The translations under genes and the position numbers were made by a program. A stretch of 64,000 bases of DNA from Aquipseudomonas alcaligenes NBRC 14159 (lineage in GTDB: Bacteria > Pseudomonadota > Gammaproteobacteria > Pseudomonadales > Pseudomonadaceae). Location: NCBI RefSeq assembly GCF_000467105.1, contig NZ_BATI01000006.1, positions 219,950-283,949 on the forward strand. The letters are read 5' to 3'. Of this stretch, positions 43,507 through 53,350 are shown in pieces (position 1 is the first letter of the stretch; every line of letters begins with the position of its first letter). Below the pieces are notes generated by a model, which saw only the letters and a list, made by a program, of their open reading frames with translations, ran no database searches and had not been told where the DNA came from.

Positions 43507-45447
43507 TCAGAAGGAATACTTGAGGTTGACGCCGACGTTGTCGCGGTCGCGGCCGCTGTTGTTCTGCCCGGCACCGTAGTACTCGGTGTACTGCACCTCG
43601 GCCTCCAGGCTGTTCAGGTAGCTGGCGCGCAGGCCCACCGAATAGGCCATGGCGCCCTCGACGAAGTTGCCGGTCTGGTGCGAGTTGCCCTGGAAGTTGT
43701 GCTTGAACACGGCGAAGGGCGACAGGTTGACCCCGGCATACACATCGTTCCAGGTACCGGACAGGGCCAGGGTGTAGCCATAGGAGTCGGGATCTATCTG
43801 GTCGCCACCGTCATAACCGGACACATAAGAGCCATTCGGTCGACCGGTGAAACCACGCTTGCTGCCGTCATAGGCGGTATAGCTGAGGCTGCTGCCGCGG
43901 TAGTGCTCGGAGGCAATTTCCGCGACGCCCAGCAGCGAGTCGAAACTGATTGCCGGGCCAAAGTTGTAGATGGTCCCCAGAGACAGGTTGAACGCCTCGA
44001 CCCGCTCATGGTTGTAGAACATCTCACTGCGGCACAGCTGCTTGCCGGAGATCTCGGCACAGGCCTGATCATTGGGCACTGCACCGTCACCCAGGTTGGT
44101 ACGACCGAAGAAGGCCTGACCGAGCAGATCGCCGAGCAGGTCGTTGGTAGCGCTGATGGCCACCGGCAGATTCGGCCGGTAAGCGATCTCACCGAACACC
44201 GAGGCCTCGCCGATATTGGTATTGAAGCTCAGGCCATACATACGAATGTCTTCGACATAGTTGCGCCGCCCAACGGCGTTGCTGGCCAGGTCGAGAGTGG
44301 TGACCGCCGGCGCCAGCAGCGATCCGGCCGGGCCGTAGAGCGCCTCCAGTGCAGCCATGTCCACGCCTTCATAGTGGGTCAGGTCAACCGCCAGTTGCGG
44401 CTCCTTGGCGTGGTAGTTGACGAAGTAGAAACCAAACTCGGTGAGATTCAGCTCCTCGGCCACGTAGCGCAGGGCGATACCGTACTGACCATCGTTCTTG
44501 GCGTTAAGGTCGCTGCCGACGTTGGCCACCTTGAACACGTTGAACTCGCGATCCAGGTAGGCGTTGGGGCCAAACGGACCGTTGCCCAGCAGATCGGCCG
44601 CGACGCCGGTATCGTAGGCATCCATAACTATCGGCAGCAGCGAGTTGTCGTAGGCGGTGTAGGCGGTACGCCCACCTTCTGCGAACAGGTCGGTCTCGGC
44701 GAAATAGGTACCGGCTGGGTCGATGGCCGACTCCTTCCAGTTCCACTGGTAGAACGCTTCCAGCGACAGGTTGTCGGTCAGGCCGATGTTGAAGTTGAAG
44801 GCCTCCACCGGCACCAGCACCTCCTTCAGCTCCGAGCCCGGCAGGCGGAACTTGGCGGCGTCGATCGGGTTGGTGGTGTTGATACCGCCACGATAGAAGA
44901 TGCCTTCGCCCCAGTTGAATACCTGGCGGCCGACCTTCACGGTCAGCGGCATTTCGAACAGGTCCCAGTTGCCGTAGACGTAGGCGTCGAGGATCTCGGC
45001 ACTGCGCCCAGCCTTCTCGCGGGTGCGGTCTGAAAAATGATTGTTGTTCGGATAGCCCTGGCTCGGACGGTAGTCGTCGTTGTCGTTGCGCTTGTCCATG
45101 ATCTGGGTGTCATAGAAGGCGGTGCCGCGCACAAACAGGCCGTAGTTCTGGTAGTTGGCCTCCAGGTCCGAGGTGACCTTGAACACCTCGGAAACCAGGC
45201 CGGTGTCGAAATTGCGATTGCCGTCGTTGCCGTTGGTATCGTCATTGGTCTTGTCCTGGCCCTGCACCCGGTACAGCTGGCCGTAGGACAGCGTGGTATC
45301 CAGCGAGCCGGTCACTTCGCCGTCGACGAAGCTGAACTCCACCGCACCCGCCGGCAGCGCCAGCACCAGCGGAATGAGGCCGGCTAAGGCAAAACCCGCC
45401 TTGGCAGGGGCGAGACAAAGCGGTGACTTGCGCAAGGGGATGGCCAT
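43507..45447 (-). CDS. DUF1302-family outer-membrane protein
   Basis: A 646-aa exported protein with a signal peptide (AGLIPLVLALPAGAVE) and a mature part rich in aromatic alternating strands (GSLDTTLSYGQLYR, VGLRASYLNSLEAEVQYTEYYG) ending in KYSF, a terminal aromatic residue as in outer-membrane beta-barrels. DUF1302 genes usually sit beside DUF1329 genes; their role is not established. I start at ATG 45447 (GGAG six bases upstream) rather than the ATG four codons earlier, which lacks a ribosome site. First gene of the five-gene module. Confidence 0.86.
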   Translation of the reverse strand: MAIPLRKSPLCLAPAKAGFALAGLIPLVLALPAGAVEFSFVDGEVTGSLDTTLSYGQLYRVQGQDKTNDDTNGNDGNRNFDTGLVSEVFKVTSDLEANYQNYGLFVRGTAFYDTQIMDKRNDNDDYRPSQGYPNNNHFSDRTREKAGRSAEILDAYVYGNWDLFEMPLTVKVGRQVFNWGEGIFYRGGINTTNPIDAAKFRLPGSELKEVLVPVEAFNFNIGLTDNLSLEAFYQWNWKESAIDPAGTYFAETDLFAEGGRTAYTAYDNSLLPIVMDAYDTGVAADLLGNGPFGPNAYLDREFNVFKVANVGSDLNAKNDGQYGIALRYVAEELNLTEFGFYFVNYHAKEPQLAVDLTHYEGVDMAALEALYGPAGSLLAPAVTTLDLASNAVGRRNYVEDIRMYGLSFNTNIGEASVFGEIAYRPNLPVAISATNDLLGDLLGQAFFGRTNLGDGAVPNDQACAEISGKQLCRSEMFYNHERVEAFNLSLGTIYNFGPAISFDSLLGVAEIASEHYRGSSLSYTAYDGSKRGFTGRPNGSYVSGYDGGDQIDPDSYGYTLALSGTWNDVYAGVNLSPFAVFKHNFQGNSHQTGNFVEGAMAYSVGLRASYLNSLEAEVQYTEYYGAGQNNSGRDRDNVGVNLKYSF

Positions 45448-45806
45448 CGGCAACTCCATGGATCGATTGTTCTTGTTATGGGTTCTGAGCCACTGGCGCG
45501 ATGTACCGGTCTATGCCGGCTTCGCGAGCGAACCCAAACTATTCAAGATCGATACCAAGAAGGCCCTGACGAACAGCAATTTCGTCTTTCGGGCACGTCA
45601 GTCCCAAAAATGGCCAATCAACCCCGAGGATGTCCCAATTTGTCTGCTGCCTGGCGCAGTTTAACCTTGAGAATCGACCGCTTCGGAAGGGGAAAAAGCG
45701 TCTGGCACGCGGCCTGGAGCGCAGCAGGAAAGCTGATCAGGCAGAAAGGAAACACCGCGTAACAGCAGGCGTTACCGAGCGCTTGCTTGGTAACGCCTGC
45801 ACGGGG
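45448..45806. promoter_or_regulatory. Upstream region of the DUF1302 gene / downstream of pepN
   Basis: No gene. Two direct repeats GTCCCAA (45601-45607 and 45632-45638) lie 31 bases apart, three helical turns, about 155-190 bases upstream of the DUF1302 start. A long dyad at 45765-45800 (see separate entry) contains an AtuR-like operator. A definite promoter could not be picked. Confidence 0.45.
45765..45800. promoter_or_regulatory. 16-bp dyad containing an AtuR-like operator, or pepN hairpin
   Basis: GCAGGCGTTACC (45765-45776) and GGTAACGCCTGC (45789-45800) are perfect inverse copies. Within them ACCGAGC-GCTT-GCTTGGT (45774-45791) has the same layout as AtuR operator 2 and shares the 15-mer AGCGCTTGCTTGGTA with it. 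No T run follows on either strand, so this could be a TetR-type operator, a hairpin at the pepN transcript end, or both. Confidence 0.5.
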
Positions 45807-48464
45807 TCAGGCCAGGCTCTTGCTGACCACCTCGAACACGTCGCTGGACAGCTCGCCGCTGGCCAGGATGCGTTCCAGCTCGGCGCGCATCAGCGCCTGG
45901 CGCGAAGCGTCGTACTTGCGCCAGCGGGTCAGCGGGCCGAGCTGGCGCGAGGCGATCTGCGGGTTGGTGGCGTTCAGGCTGATCACCTGGTCGGCCAGGA
46001 AGCGGTAGCCGCTGCCGTCGGCCGCATGGAAGTTGACCAGGTTCTGCCCGGCGAAGGCGCCGATCAACGCGCGCACCTTGTTCGGGTTCTTCATCGTGAA
46101 GGCCGGATGCTGCATCAGCGCCTGCACACGGGCCAGGCCGCCCGGCAGGGTGCAGGCGGCCTGCACGCTGAACCACTGGTCCATGACCAGCGCATTGTCC
46201 TTGAAGTGCTCGGCAAAGGCCTTGAGCGCCTCGGCCTTCTCCGCCTCGAACGGTGAGTTGACCAGCACGGCCAGCGCGGTGAGGCGCTCGGTCATGTTGT
46301 CGCAGGCCTCGTACTGTTCCAGAGCTGCGGCCAGCACCTGCGGCTTGCCGGTCAGCATCAGGTAGGACAGCGCGATGTTCTGCAGGCTGCGGCGGGCGAA
46401 ATGGGCCGACTCGGCCACATAGGGCGTATTGCGCGACACCTCGCGGTTGGCCTGGTAGCGCGCCCACAGCGGCTCGAACAGCGCTTCGGCCAGCTGCGCA
46501 CGGGCGAACTCGCGGGCCGCGTGAATGGCATCAACGTCGGCCACGTCGCTGATCTCGGTCAGGTAGCCCTCGCCCGGCAGCGACAGCATCTCGGCAACCA
46601 TGGCCTGATCCAGACTGTCGTTCTCCAGCACGCTGCGCAGGGCGGCGACCAAGCGTGGATCGAGCACCAGCAGCTCGCCACGCTGATGCTGGCCGATCAG
46701 CTCCTGCAGCACCTGCACGGCCAGCTGCTGGCCGGCCTCCCAGCGGTTGAAGCCGTCGGAATCGTGCTGCATAAGGAACATCAGCTGGTCGCGGCTATAG
46801 GGGAAGCTCAGCTTGACCGGCGCGCTGAAGCCGCGCAGCAGCGAAGGCAGCGGCTGCTCGGCGATATTGACGAAGGTGAAGGCCTGCTCGGCCTGGGTCA
46901 CCTGCAGTACGCGGCTGGTGCCGACCGGCTTGTCTTCGCCGACCAGCTGCAGCGGCAGTTCGCGGCCCTGGGCGTCGAGCAGGGCCAACTCCAGCGGGAT
47001 GACGAAGGGCAGCTTCTCGGCCTGGCCAGGGGTGGCCGGGCAGCTCTGGCGCAGCTGCAGGCGGTAGGTGTTGGCCGCCGCGTCGTAGCTCTCGCTGACC
47101 TCCAGGCGCGGCGTGCCGGCCTGGCTGTACCAGCGCTTGAACTGGGTCAGGTCGACGCCACTGGCATCCTCCATGGCCTTGATGAAGTCATCGCAGGTCA
47201 CCGCCTGGCCGTCGTGGCGGGCGAAGTACAGGTCCGACCCCTTACGGAACAGCTGCGGCCCGAGCAGGGTGTGGATCATGCGCAGCACTTCCGAGCCCTT
47301 CTCGTAGACGGTCAGGGTGTAGAAGTTGGAAATCTCCATGAAGCTGTCCGGGCGCACCGGGTGGGCCATCGGGCCGGCATCCTCGGCGAACTGGTGGGTA
47401 CGCAGGTAGGCCACGTCCTCGATGCGCTTGACCGTGCGCGAGTTCATGTCGGCACTGAACTCGGCATCGCGGAACACGGTGAAGCCTTCTTTCAGCGACA
47501 GCTGGAACCAGTCGCGGCAGGTCACCCGGTTGCCCGACCAGTTATGGAAGTACTCGTGGGCCACCACCGCCTCGACGCGCTGGTGGGCGGCGTCGGTGGC
47601 GGTCTCGGCCTTGGCCAGCACGCAGCTGGAGTTGAAGATGTTGAGGCCCTTGTTCTCCATGGCGCCCATGTTGAAGTCGTTGACCGCGACGATCATGAAG
47701 ATGTCCAGGTCGTACTCGCGCCCGTACACCTCCTCGTCCCACTTCATCGACTTCTTCAGGCTGTCCATGGCGTGCTGCACCTTGTCGATGTTCTCCGGTT
47801 CGACGTAGATGCGCAGGGTGACTTCGCGCGCGCTCATGGTGGTGAAGCGGTCTTCCACGCACCAGAGGTCGCCGGCGACCAGGGCGAACAGGTAGGCCGG
47901 CTTCTTGAACGGGTCTTCCCAGGTCGCCCAATGGCGGCCGCCCTCCTCGCTGCCGCTGGCAATCGGGTTGCCGTTGGACAGCAGCACCGGATAGCGATGC
48001 TGCTCGGCGCTGAGCGTGGTGGTGAAGGTGCTCATCACGTCCGGGCGGTCGAGGTAGTAGGTGATCTTGCGGAAGCCCTCGGCCTCGCACTGGGTGCAGA
48101 ACATGCCGCTGGACTTGTACAGGCCCTCCAGCGCGGTGTTGCTTTCCGGGTGGATGCGCACGCTGCTGTCGATGACGAACTGTTCCTGCGTCGGCTGCAG
48201 GGTCAGGTGGCTGTCGGTCAGCTGGTAGTCGGCAGCACCGAGCACCCGGTCGTCCAGCTTCAGCTCCAGCAGTTCCAGCTGCTGGCCGTCCAGCACCAGC
48301 GCCGGAAGGCCGGCGCCGGCATCGGGGTTACGGCGCATCACCAGCTGGGCGTGCACCAGGGTGTGGTCCTCGAACAGCTCGAAGGTCAGGTGGGTCTCGT
48401 CGATCAGGTAGTCGGGAACCTGGTAGTCCTTGAGGTAGATCATCTTCGGCTGTTCGGTACGCAT
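45807..48464 (-). CDS. pepN: Aminopeptidase N
   Basis: An 885-aa cytoplasmic zinc metallopeptidase (M1 family) that removes N-terminal residues from peptides. GAMENKG near residue 265 binds the peptide N-terminus; HEYFHNWSGN near 301 gives two zinc ligands, with the third, glutamate, about 19 residues later in KEGFTVFRDAEFS. The length matches E. coli PepN (870). It is last in a run of minus-strand genes (nadK to pepN), starting 13 bases after the DUF2797 gene. Confidence 0.95.
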   Translation of the reverse strand: MRTEQPKMIYLKDYQVPDYLIDETHLTFELFEDHTLVHAQLVMRRNPDAGAGLPALVLDGQQLELLELKLDDRVLGAADYQLTDSHLTLQPTQEQFVIDSSVRIHPESNTALEGLYKSSGMFCTQCEAEGFRKITYYLDRPDVMSTFTTTLSAEQHRYPVLLSNGNPIASGSEEGGRHWATWEDPFKKPAYLFALVAGDLWCVEDRFTTMSAREVTLRIYVEPENIDKVQHAMDSLKKSMKWDEEVYGREYDLDIFMIVAVNDFNMGAMENKGLNIFNSSCVLAKAETATDAAHQRVEAVVAHEYFHNWSGNRVTCRDWFQLSLKEGFTVFRDAEFSADMNSRTVKRIEDVAYLRTHQFAEDAGPMAHPVRPDSFMEISNFYTLTVYEKGSEVLRMIHTLLGPQLFRKGSDLYFARHDGQAVTCDDFIKAMEDASGVDLTQFKRWYSQAGTPRLEVSESYDAAANTYRLQLRQSCPATPGQAEKLPFVIPLELALLDAQGRELPLQLVGEDKPVGTSRVLQVTQAEQAFTFVNIAEQPLPSLLRGFSAPVKLSFPYSRDQLMFLMQHDSDGFNRWEAGQQLAVQVLQELIGQHQRGELLVLDPRLVAALRSVLENDSLDQAMVAEMLSLPGEGYLTEISDVADVDAIHAAREFARAQLAEALFEPLWARYQANREVSRNTPYVAESAHFARRSLQNIALSYLMLTGKPQVLAAALEQYEACDNMTERLTALAVLVNSPFEAEKAEALKAFAEHFKDNALVMDQWFSVQAACTLPGGLARVQALMQHPAFTMKNPNKVRALIGAFAGQNLVNFHAADGSGYRFLADQVISLNATNPQIASRQLGPLTRWRKYDASRQALMRAELERILASGELSSDVFEVVSKSLA

Positions 48465-48477
48465 GGCTTGTGGCCTC

Positions 48478-49317
48478 TTATTCGGTGAGTACGGCGACCT
48501 GGTAGGCCGTGTATTTGCGCAGGTTGATCACGCCCGTGTCGAGGATCAGGTACTGGCCCTTGATGCCCCGGAGGATGCCCTCCACCACTGGCGTCTTCTC
48601 GAGGTCGTGGCTGGCCACCTTGGTCGGGTAGGCCTCCACCGGGTAACGGATTTCCAGCACCTCGGCATCGCCGACCGGCTGGATCGCCTGCAGGCCAAAG
48701 CGCTGCTGCAACCCAGCAATGCCCTCGGCGCAGCTTTCCAGCAGTTGGTCGCGGATGGCCGGCAAATCGAGTGGTACGGCATCGCCCTTGAGCAGCGCGC
48801 GCCAGTTGGTCTTGTCCGCCACCTGGGTGCGCAGCAGGTCTTCGACCAGCCCGGACTGCTGGCGGGTGGCGACACGGAAGATCGGCAGCGCCTGGCTGGC
48901 GCCCTGATCCAGCCAGCGGGTGGGAATCTGGCTGGCGCGGGTGATACCGACCTTCACCCCGGAGGAGTTGGCCAGGTACACCACATGGTCGGTCATGCAG
49001 AAACGCTCGCCCCACTCCGGCTCGCGGCACGTGCCGGCGTCGAAGTGACACTTCTCCGGACTGACGATGCAGCTGTCGCACTGCGCCAGCTTGGTGAAGC
49101 AGGGGTAGCAGTAGCCCTGGGAGAAACTCTTCTTGGTCTTGCGCCCGCAGTGGGTGCAGTGGATGGCGCCGAGATACTCCAGGCGCACGCGCTTGCCCAG
49201 CAGCGGGTTGACCGGCACTTCCTGCTCGTCCAGGCGAAAGGCGTACTGCGCCGTTTCCCCCAGGCGCACGGCCATCTTGCTCAGACTGCCGCGGCCGAGC
49301 TCGTTCATCGTGGTCAT
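48478..49317 (-). CDS. DUF2797-family protein
   Basis: A 279-aa cytoplasmic protein of the DUF2797 family. The N-terminal third is cysteine-rich (HCTHCGRKTKKS, GYCYPCF, CDSCIVSPEKCHF, GTCRE), suggesting one or more zinc-binding knuckles; a segment VYLANSSGVKVGITR resembles a GIY-YIG-like core, which has been noted for this family. A nucleic-acid role is a reasonable guess only. The ATG at 49317 overlaps the TGA of the DUF1315 gene by one base. It lies directly upstream of pepN, as in P. aeruginosa. Confidence 0.8.
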   Translation of the reverse strand: MTTMNELGRGSLSKMAVRLGETAQYAFRLDEQEVPVNPLLGKRVRLEYLGAIHCTHCGRKTKKSFSQGYCYPCFTKLAQCDSCIVSPEKCHFDAGTCREPEWGERFCMTDHVVYLANSSGVKVGITRASQIPTRWLDQGASQALPIFRVATRQQSGLVEDLLRTQVADKTNWRALLKGDAVPLDLPAIRDQLLESCAEGIAGLQQRFGLQAIQPVGDAEVLEIRYPVEAYPTKVASHDLEKTPVVEGILRGIKGQYLILDTGVINLRKYTAYQVAVLTE

Positions 49318-49580
49318 CAGTGCAGGGTGTCGTTGGACTTGAACAGCAGGTTCGGGATCGGCTCGGCGTGCGACTGGCACTCCTGCGGGCCCATGTAGCC
49401 GGTGCGTTCTTCCTCGGGCAGGTTCTGCACCTCCCAGGCGATCATGGCCTGCAGCGACAGCTCCTTCTGCTCCTGGGTGAGCTTGCGGCCGTCCGGCCAC
49501 TTGCCGATCTCCACCGCCAGCTTGAGGCTCTGGTAGATCTCAGGGGTGATGTTCTCGATCATTTCGGCAAAGGACGACAT
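49317..49580 (-). CDS. DUF1315 (YeaC-like) protein
   Basis: An 87-aa soluble protein of the YeaC/DUF1315 family, starting MSSFAEMIENITPEIYQSLK and containing the characteristic GKWPDGRKLTQEQ. GGAG lies six bases before ATG 49580. Function unknown. It is coupled to the DUF2797 gene by a one-base stop/start overlap (TGATG). Confidence 0.85.
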   Translation of the reverse strand: MSSFAEMIENITPEIYQSLKLAVEIGKWPDGRKLTQEQKELSLQAMIAWEVQNLPEEERTGYMGPQECQSHAEPIPNLLFKSNDTLH

Positions 49581-49619
49581 CGCGGACTCCAACAGGGAAA
49601 GCCAAACAGGGCGCCAAGT

Positions 49620-50480
49620 TTACCGGCGCAGACGCGCCAGCGCACCGCCGATCAGGCCAGCGGCGCAACCGGCGACCAGGCCGCCGACATGGGCAGCGTT
49701 GGCGATGGCACCAAGGCCCAGGGTGTCGATCACCCCGGACAGGCACACCAGCAGCCAGATCAGCATCATCGCCAGCACGCCCCGCGGCAACTGGTAGGCC
49801 GGTGTCGGTGCCAGCAGCTGAAAAATCCAGCAATAACCGAGCAGGCCGTAGAGCACACCAGAGAGACCGCCGAACAGAGAGGGACCGCCAAACCAGAACT
49901 GGGCAAAATTGGAAAGCAGGCCGAACAGCAGGGTCAGCCCGAGCAGGGCCAGGCCACCGTGGCGGTACTCGATGCGGCGACCCAGCTCCCAGTACCACAA
50001 GGCATTCATGGCCAGGTGCAGGATGCCGAAGTGGATCAGCATGGGCGACAGCAGGCGCCACCATTGCCCTGCCGCCAGGCTAGCCGTCCAGGGTTGGAAA
50101 TAGAGATATTCGCCCTGAATCTGGAAGTCCTGGAAGGTCAGCCAGCGCAGGGCGGCAAAGTTGTCACCGAGCAAAGTCACGCCGGCGACGACCAGGGTCA
50201 GCAACAGCACCAGCGCGGTCATCCCGCTGGCCCGCAGCTGCGCGACCAGGCCCGGTCGCGACGGCCGCGCCGGCGTCGGTATCTGCTCCTCGGCCGCCCC
50301 TTGCGGATAGCTCAGATACAGCGCGCGCACCTGCTCGGCCAGCGGCTGGCTGGGCACCCAGAGCACCTGGGCACCGCGCTCCTCGCTGACCCGGTGCGGC
50401 ACCTGCAGGCGCCGCAGCAGGCCGACGAAACCGCTGAGGTCCTCCTGCAGCGGCCGGCGCAGCGCTTCCACCGGGCTCAT
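49620..50480 (-). CDS. glpG: Rhomboid-family intramembrane serine protease (GlpG type)
   Basis: A 286-aa membrane protease. Residues 1-80 form a soluble cytoplasmic domain like that of GlpG, followed by six or so helices. The catalytic serine is near residue 206 in GGLSGVLYG and the histidine near 264 in NAAHVGGL; HLAMNALWYWELG provides the oxyanion-side HxxxN motif. It cleaves unknown transmembrane substrates. Its ATG overlaps the stop of the phosphoesterase gene by four bases (ATGA). Confidence 0.88.
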   Translation of the reverse strand: MSPVEALRRPLQEDLSGFVGLLRRLQVPHRVSEERGAQVLWVPSQPLAEQVRALYLSYPQGAAEEQIPTPARPSRPGLVAQLRASGMTALVLLLTLVVAGVTLLGDNFAALRWLTFQDFQIQGEYLYFQPWTASLAAGQWWRLLSPMLIHFGILHLAMNALWYWELGRRIEYRHGGLALLGLTLLFGLLSNFAQFWFGGPSLFGGLSGVLYGLLGYCWIFQLLAPTPAYQLPRGVLAMMLIWLLVCLSGVIDTLGLGAIANAAHVGGLVAGCAAGLIGGALARLRR

Positions 50481-51451
50481 TGCGGTGCCTCCGGACGTTC
50501 CACCTCGACCCAGACGAACTTGTTCGGGTCGATCTGCGTCTCCTCGTCCAGACGGTAGGCCACCAGCTTGCCGTACATCACCGCGCTGTAGTCCAGGCAG
50601 GCCAGGTTGGGGCGGATCGGCGTCGGCCGGCCGCGGCGCCAGTAGTGGCCGACGAACAGCATCGGCTCGTCGACGCCGTATTGCAGCAGGCGGCCCTTGT
50701 CGGTCGGGCTCAACGGCAGGCTGGCCACGCTCTCGGGCAAGGCATCGGGCTGGAACACCACATCACCGTAGGTCTGCGGGTCGTCCTCCCAGAATTTGGT
50801 GCGGAAGTAGGCGCGGGTGAAGCCTTCCTCGCTGGTCAGGGTCAGGCCCTGTGGCAGGCGCAAGTCGGTGCCGCGCAGCAGGCGCTCGAACACCCGGTTG
50901 GCGAAGCTGCCAGGCACCGCCGAGGCGCTGACGAAGGCACGGTCGATGCGGCCATCGGCAAAGCGCTGGCGCAGCTGACCGATCAGTTCGCCATCCCAGC
51001 AGGCGTGCACCAGGCGGAAGCGCCCGGCGTCGATGAACAGCGGCAGCTGCTGGAACCAGTCGAGGAAGTCGTGCCAGTCCGCCGGGTGTTCCTCGAACTG
51101 GCGGAAGGTCTGCTGCAGCAGGCGCTCGTGGCGCGGCGTGTGCTCACGCACATGGCGCCGCTCGCTGTTGGCCGGCGCCTCGGTGTACCAGCCGAGGGCG
51201 TTGTACTCGTGGTTGCCCATGATGCACAGCGCCTGACCGGCCTCGACCATGTCGTGCACCAGGTGCAGGGCCTCGCGAATGCGCGGGCCGCGGTCGATGA
51301 TGTCGCCGAGGAACAGCACCATGCGCCGCGGGTGGCGCCACACGCTGCCATGCCGGCTGTAGCCCATCTGTTCGAGCAGGCGCTCCAGGCTGCGTCCACA
51401 GCCGTGCACGTCGCCGATCAGATCATAGCCACGCCCGCTGTCCAGCAGCAT
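50477..51451 (-). CDS. Metallophosphoesterase (ApaH/PrpE-like)
   Basis: A 324-aa calcineurin-type phosphoesterase. Metal-binding motifs are in order: GDVHGC (13-18), GDIIDRGP, GNHEYN and later VHACWDG and GHYWRRG. It could act on diadenosine tetraphosphate, phosphoproteins or another phosphoester; sequence alone does not decide, and it differs in length from ApaH. It is nested between nadK (one-base gap) and the rhomboid gene (four-base overlap) in an operon. Confidence 0.82.
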   Translation of the reverse strand: MLLDSGRGYDLIGDVHGCGRSLERLLEQMGYSRHGSVWRHPRRMVLFLGDIIDRGPRIREALHLVHDMVEAGQALCIMGNHEYNALGWYTEAPANSERRHVREHTPRHERLLQQTFRQFEEHPADWHDFLDWFQQLPLFIDAGRFRLVHACWDGELIGQLRQRFADGRIDRAFVSASAVPGSFANRVFERLLRGTDLRLPQGLTLTSEEGFTRAYFRTKFWEDDPQTYGDVVFQPDALPESVASLPLSPTDKGRLLQYGVDEPMLFVGHYWRRGRPTPIRPNLACLDYSAVMYGKLVAYRLDEETQIDPNKFVWVEVERPEAPQ

Positions 51452-51452
51452 G

Positions 51453-52340
<888 letters not shown>

Positions 52341-52422
52341 GGGGCGCTCTGCAACGGGGAGAATTGCCCGGATTATGGGCGAAAGCCCTTCGCAGCGGCA
52401 AACCAGGCGCTATGCTCGGCCG

Positions 52423-53346
52423 ATGACGACGACCCTCGACGACCTCCTGCAGCACCTGCGCCAGCCGCAGGTGCGTGACCTGGCCTGGACCCTGCTCTCC
52501 CCCGCCCTGCTCGACGGGCGCACGCTGCCGCTGCGCGATCCGCTGGCCGCGAGCATCTGGCGGGCCGAGCCACCACGGCTGGTCGACTGGCTGCTGCACC
52601 AGGAAGCCGAGCCGACCACCCTGCTCGCCTATCTGGCCGGCGGATCCAGCCGCCTGGGCCGCTACTACGAGCGGCTCTGGCAATTCGCCTTGCAGGCGGC
52701 ACCGGATGTCCAGCTATTGGTCGCCGGCCTGCCGGTACGCCAGGCCGGACAGACCCTGGGCGAGCTGGATCTACTGCTGCGCGATGACCAGGGCACACAC
52801 CACCTGGAGCTGGCGATCAAGCTGTACCTCGGCCCGGAGCAGGCCGCCGGAGATGACGCCGACAACTGGCTGGGACCGGCCAGAGAGGATCGCCTGGGCC
52901 TCAAGCTGGAGCATCTGCGCCGGCACCAGCTGCCGCTCGCCAGCACGCCGGCCGGCCGCCAGGCACTGGCGGCATTGACCGAAGAAGCACCGCGCTCGGC
53001 GGCCTGGCTGGCAGGCTATCTGTTCTATCCCAGGGCACAGGCCTGCGCGGCCCCGGTGGGCAGCGCCCAGGGCCATCTGCGCGGGCGCTGGCTGCATCGT
53101 CGTGACTGGCCGCATGCGGCCGAAGCCGATCGACACTGGCAAATGCTGCCCCGCCAGCACTGGCTAGCGCCGGCACGGCTGGAGCAGGCCGAAGTGTGGG
53201 ACGAAGCAACTCTGGAGAACTGGCTGACTCAACTAGCAGCCGATGCGCCGGCGCAGTTGCTGGTACGCCTGGAACAGTGCGGGGAAAATGACTGGCAAGA
53301 GCGTGAGCGACTGTTTCTGGTCAGCGATGACTGGCCGGGGCCCTGA
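52423..53346 (+). CDS. DUF1853-family protein
   Basis: A 307-aa soluble protein of the DUF1853 family. The start at 52423 gives MTTTLDDLLQHLRQPQVRDLAWTL, typical of the family. A central segment GELDLLLRD...HHLELAIKLYL has the acidic/lysine pattern of PD-(D/E)XK nuclease folds, to which I believe the family has been linked; nuclease activity is not shown. It is divergent from nadK and ends four bases before the convergent lipoprotein gene. Confidence 0.82.
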   Translation: MTTTLDDLLQHLRQPQVRDLAWTLLSPALLDGRTLPLRDPLAASIWRAEPPRLVDWLLHQEAEPTTLLAYLAGGSSRLGRYYERLWQFALQAAPDVQLLVAGLPVRQAGQTLGELDLLLRDDQGTHHLELAIKLYLGPEQAAGDDADNWLGPAREDRLGLKLEHLRRHQLPLASTPAGRQALAALTEEAPRSAAWLAGYLFYPRAQACAAPVGSAQGHLRGRWLHRRDWPHAAEADRHWQMLPRQHWLAPARLEQAEVWDEATLENWLTQLAADAPAQLLVRLEQCGENDWQERERLFLVSDDWPGP

Positions 53347-53350
53347 GCGC

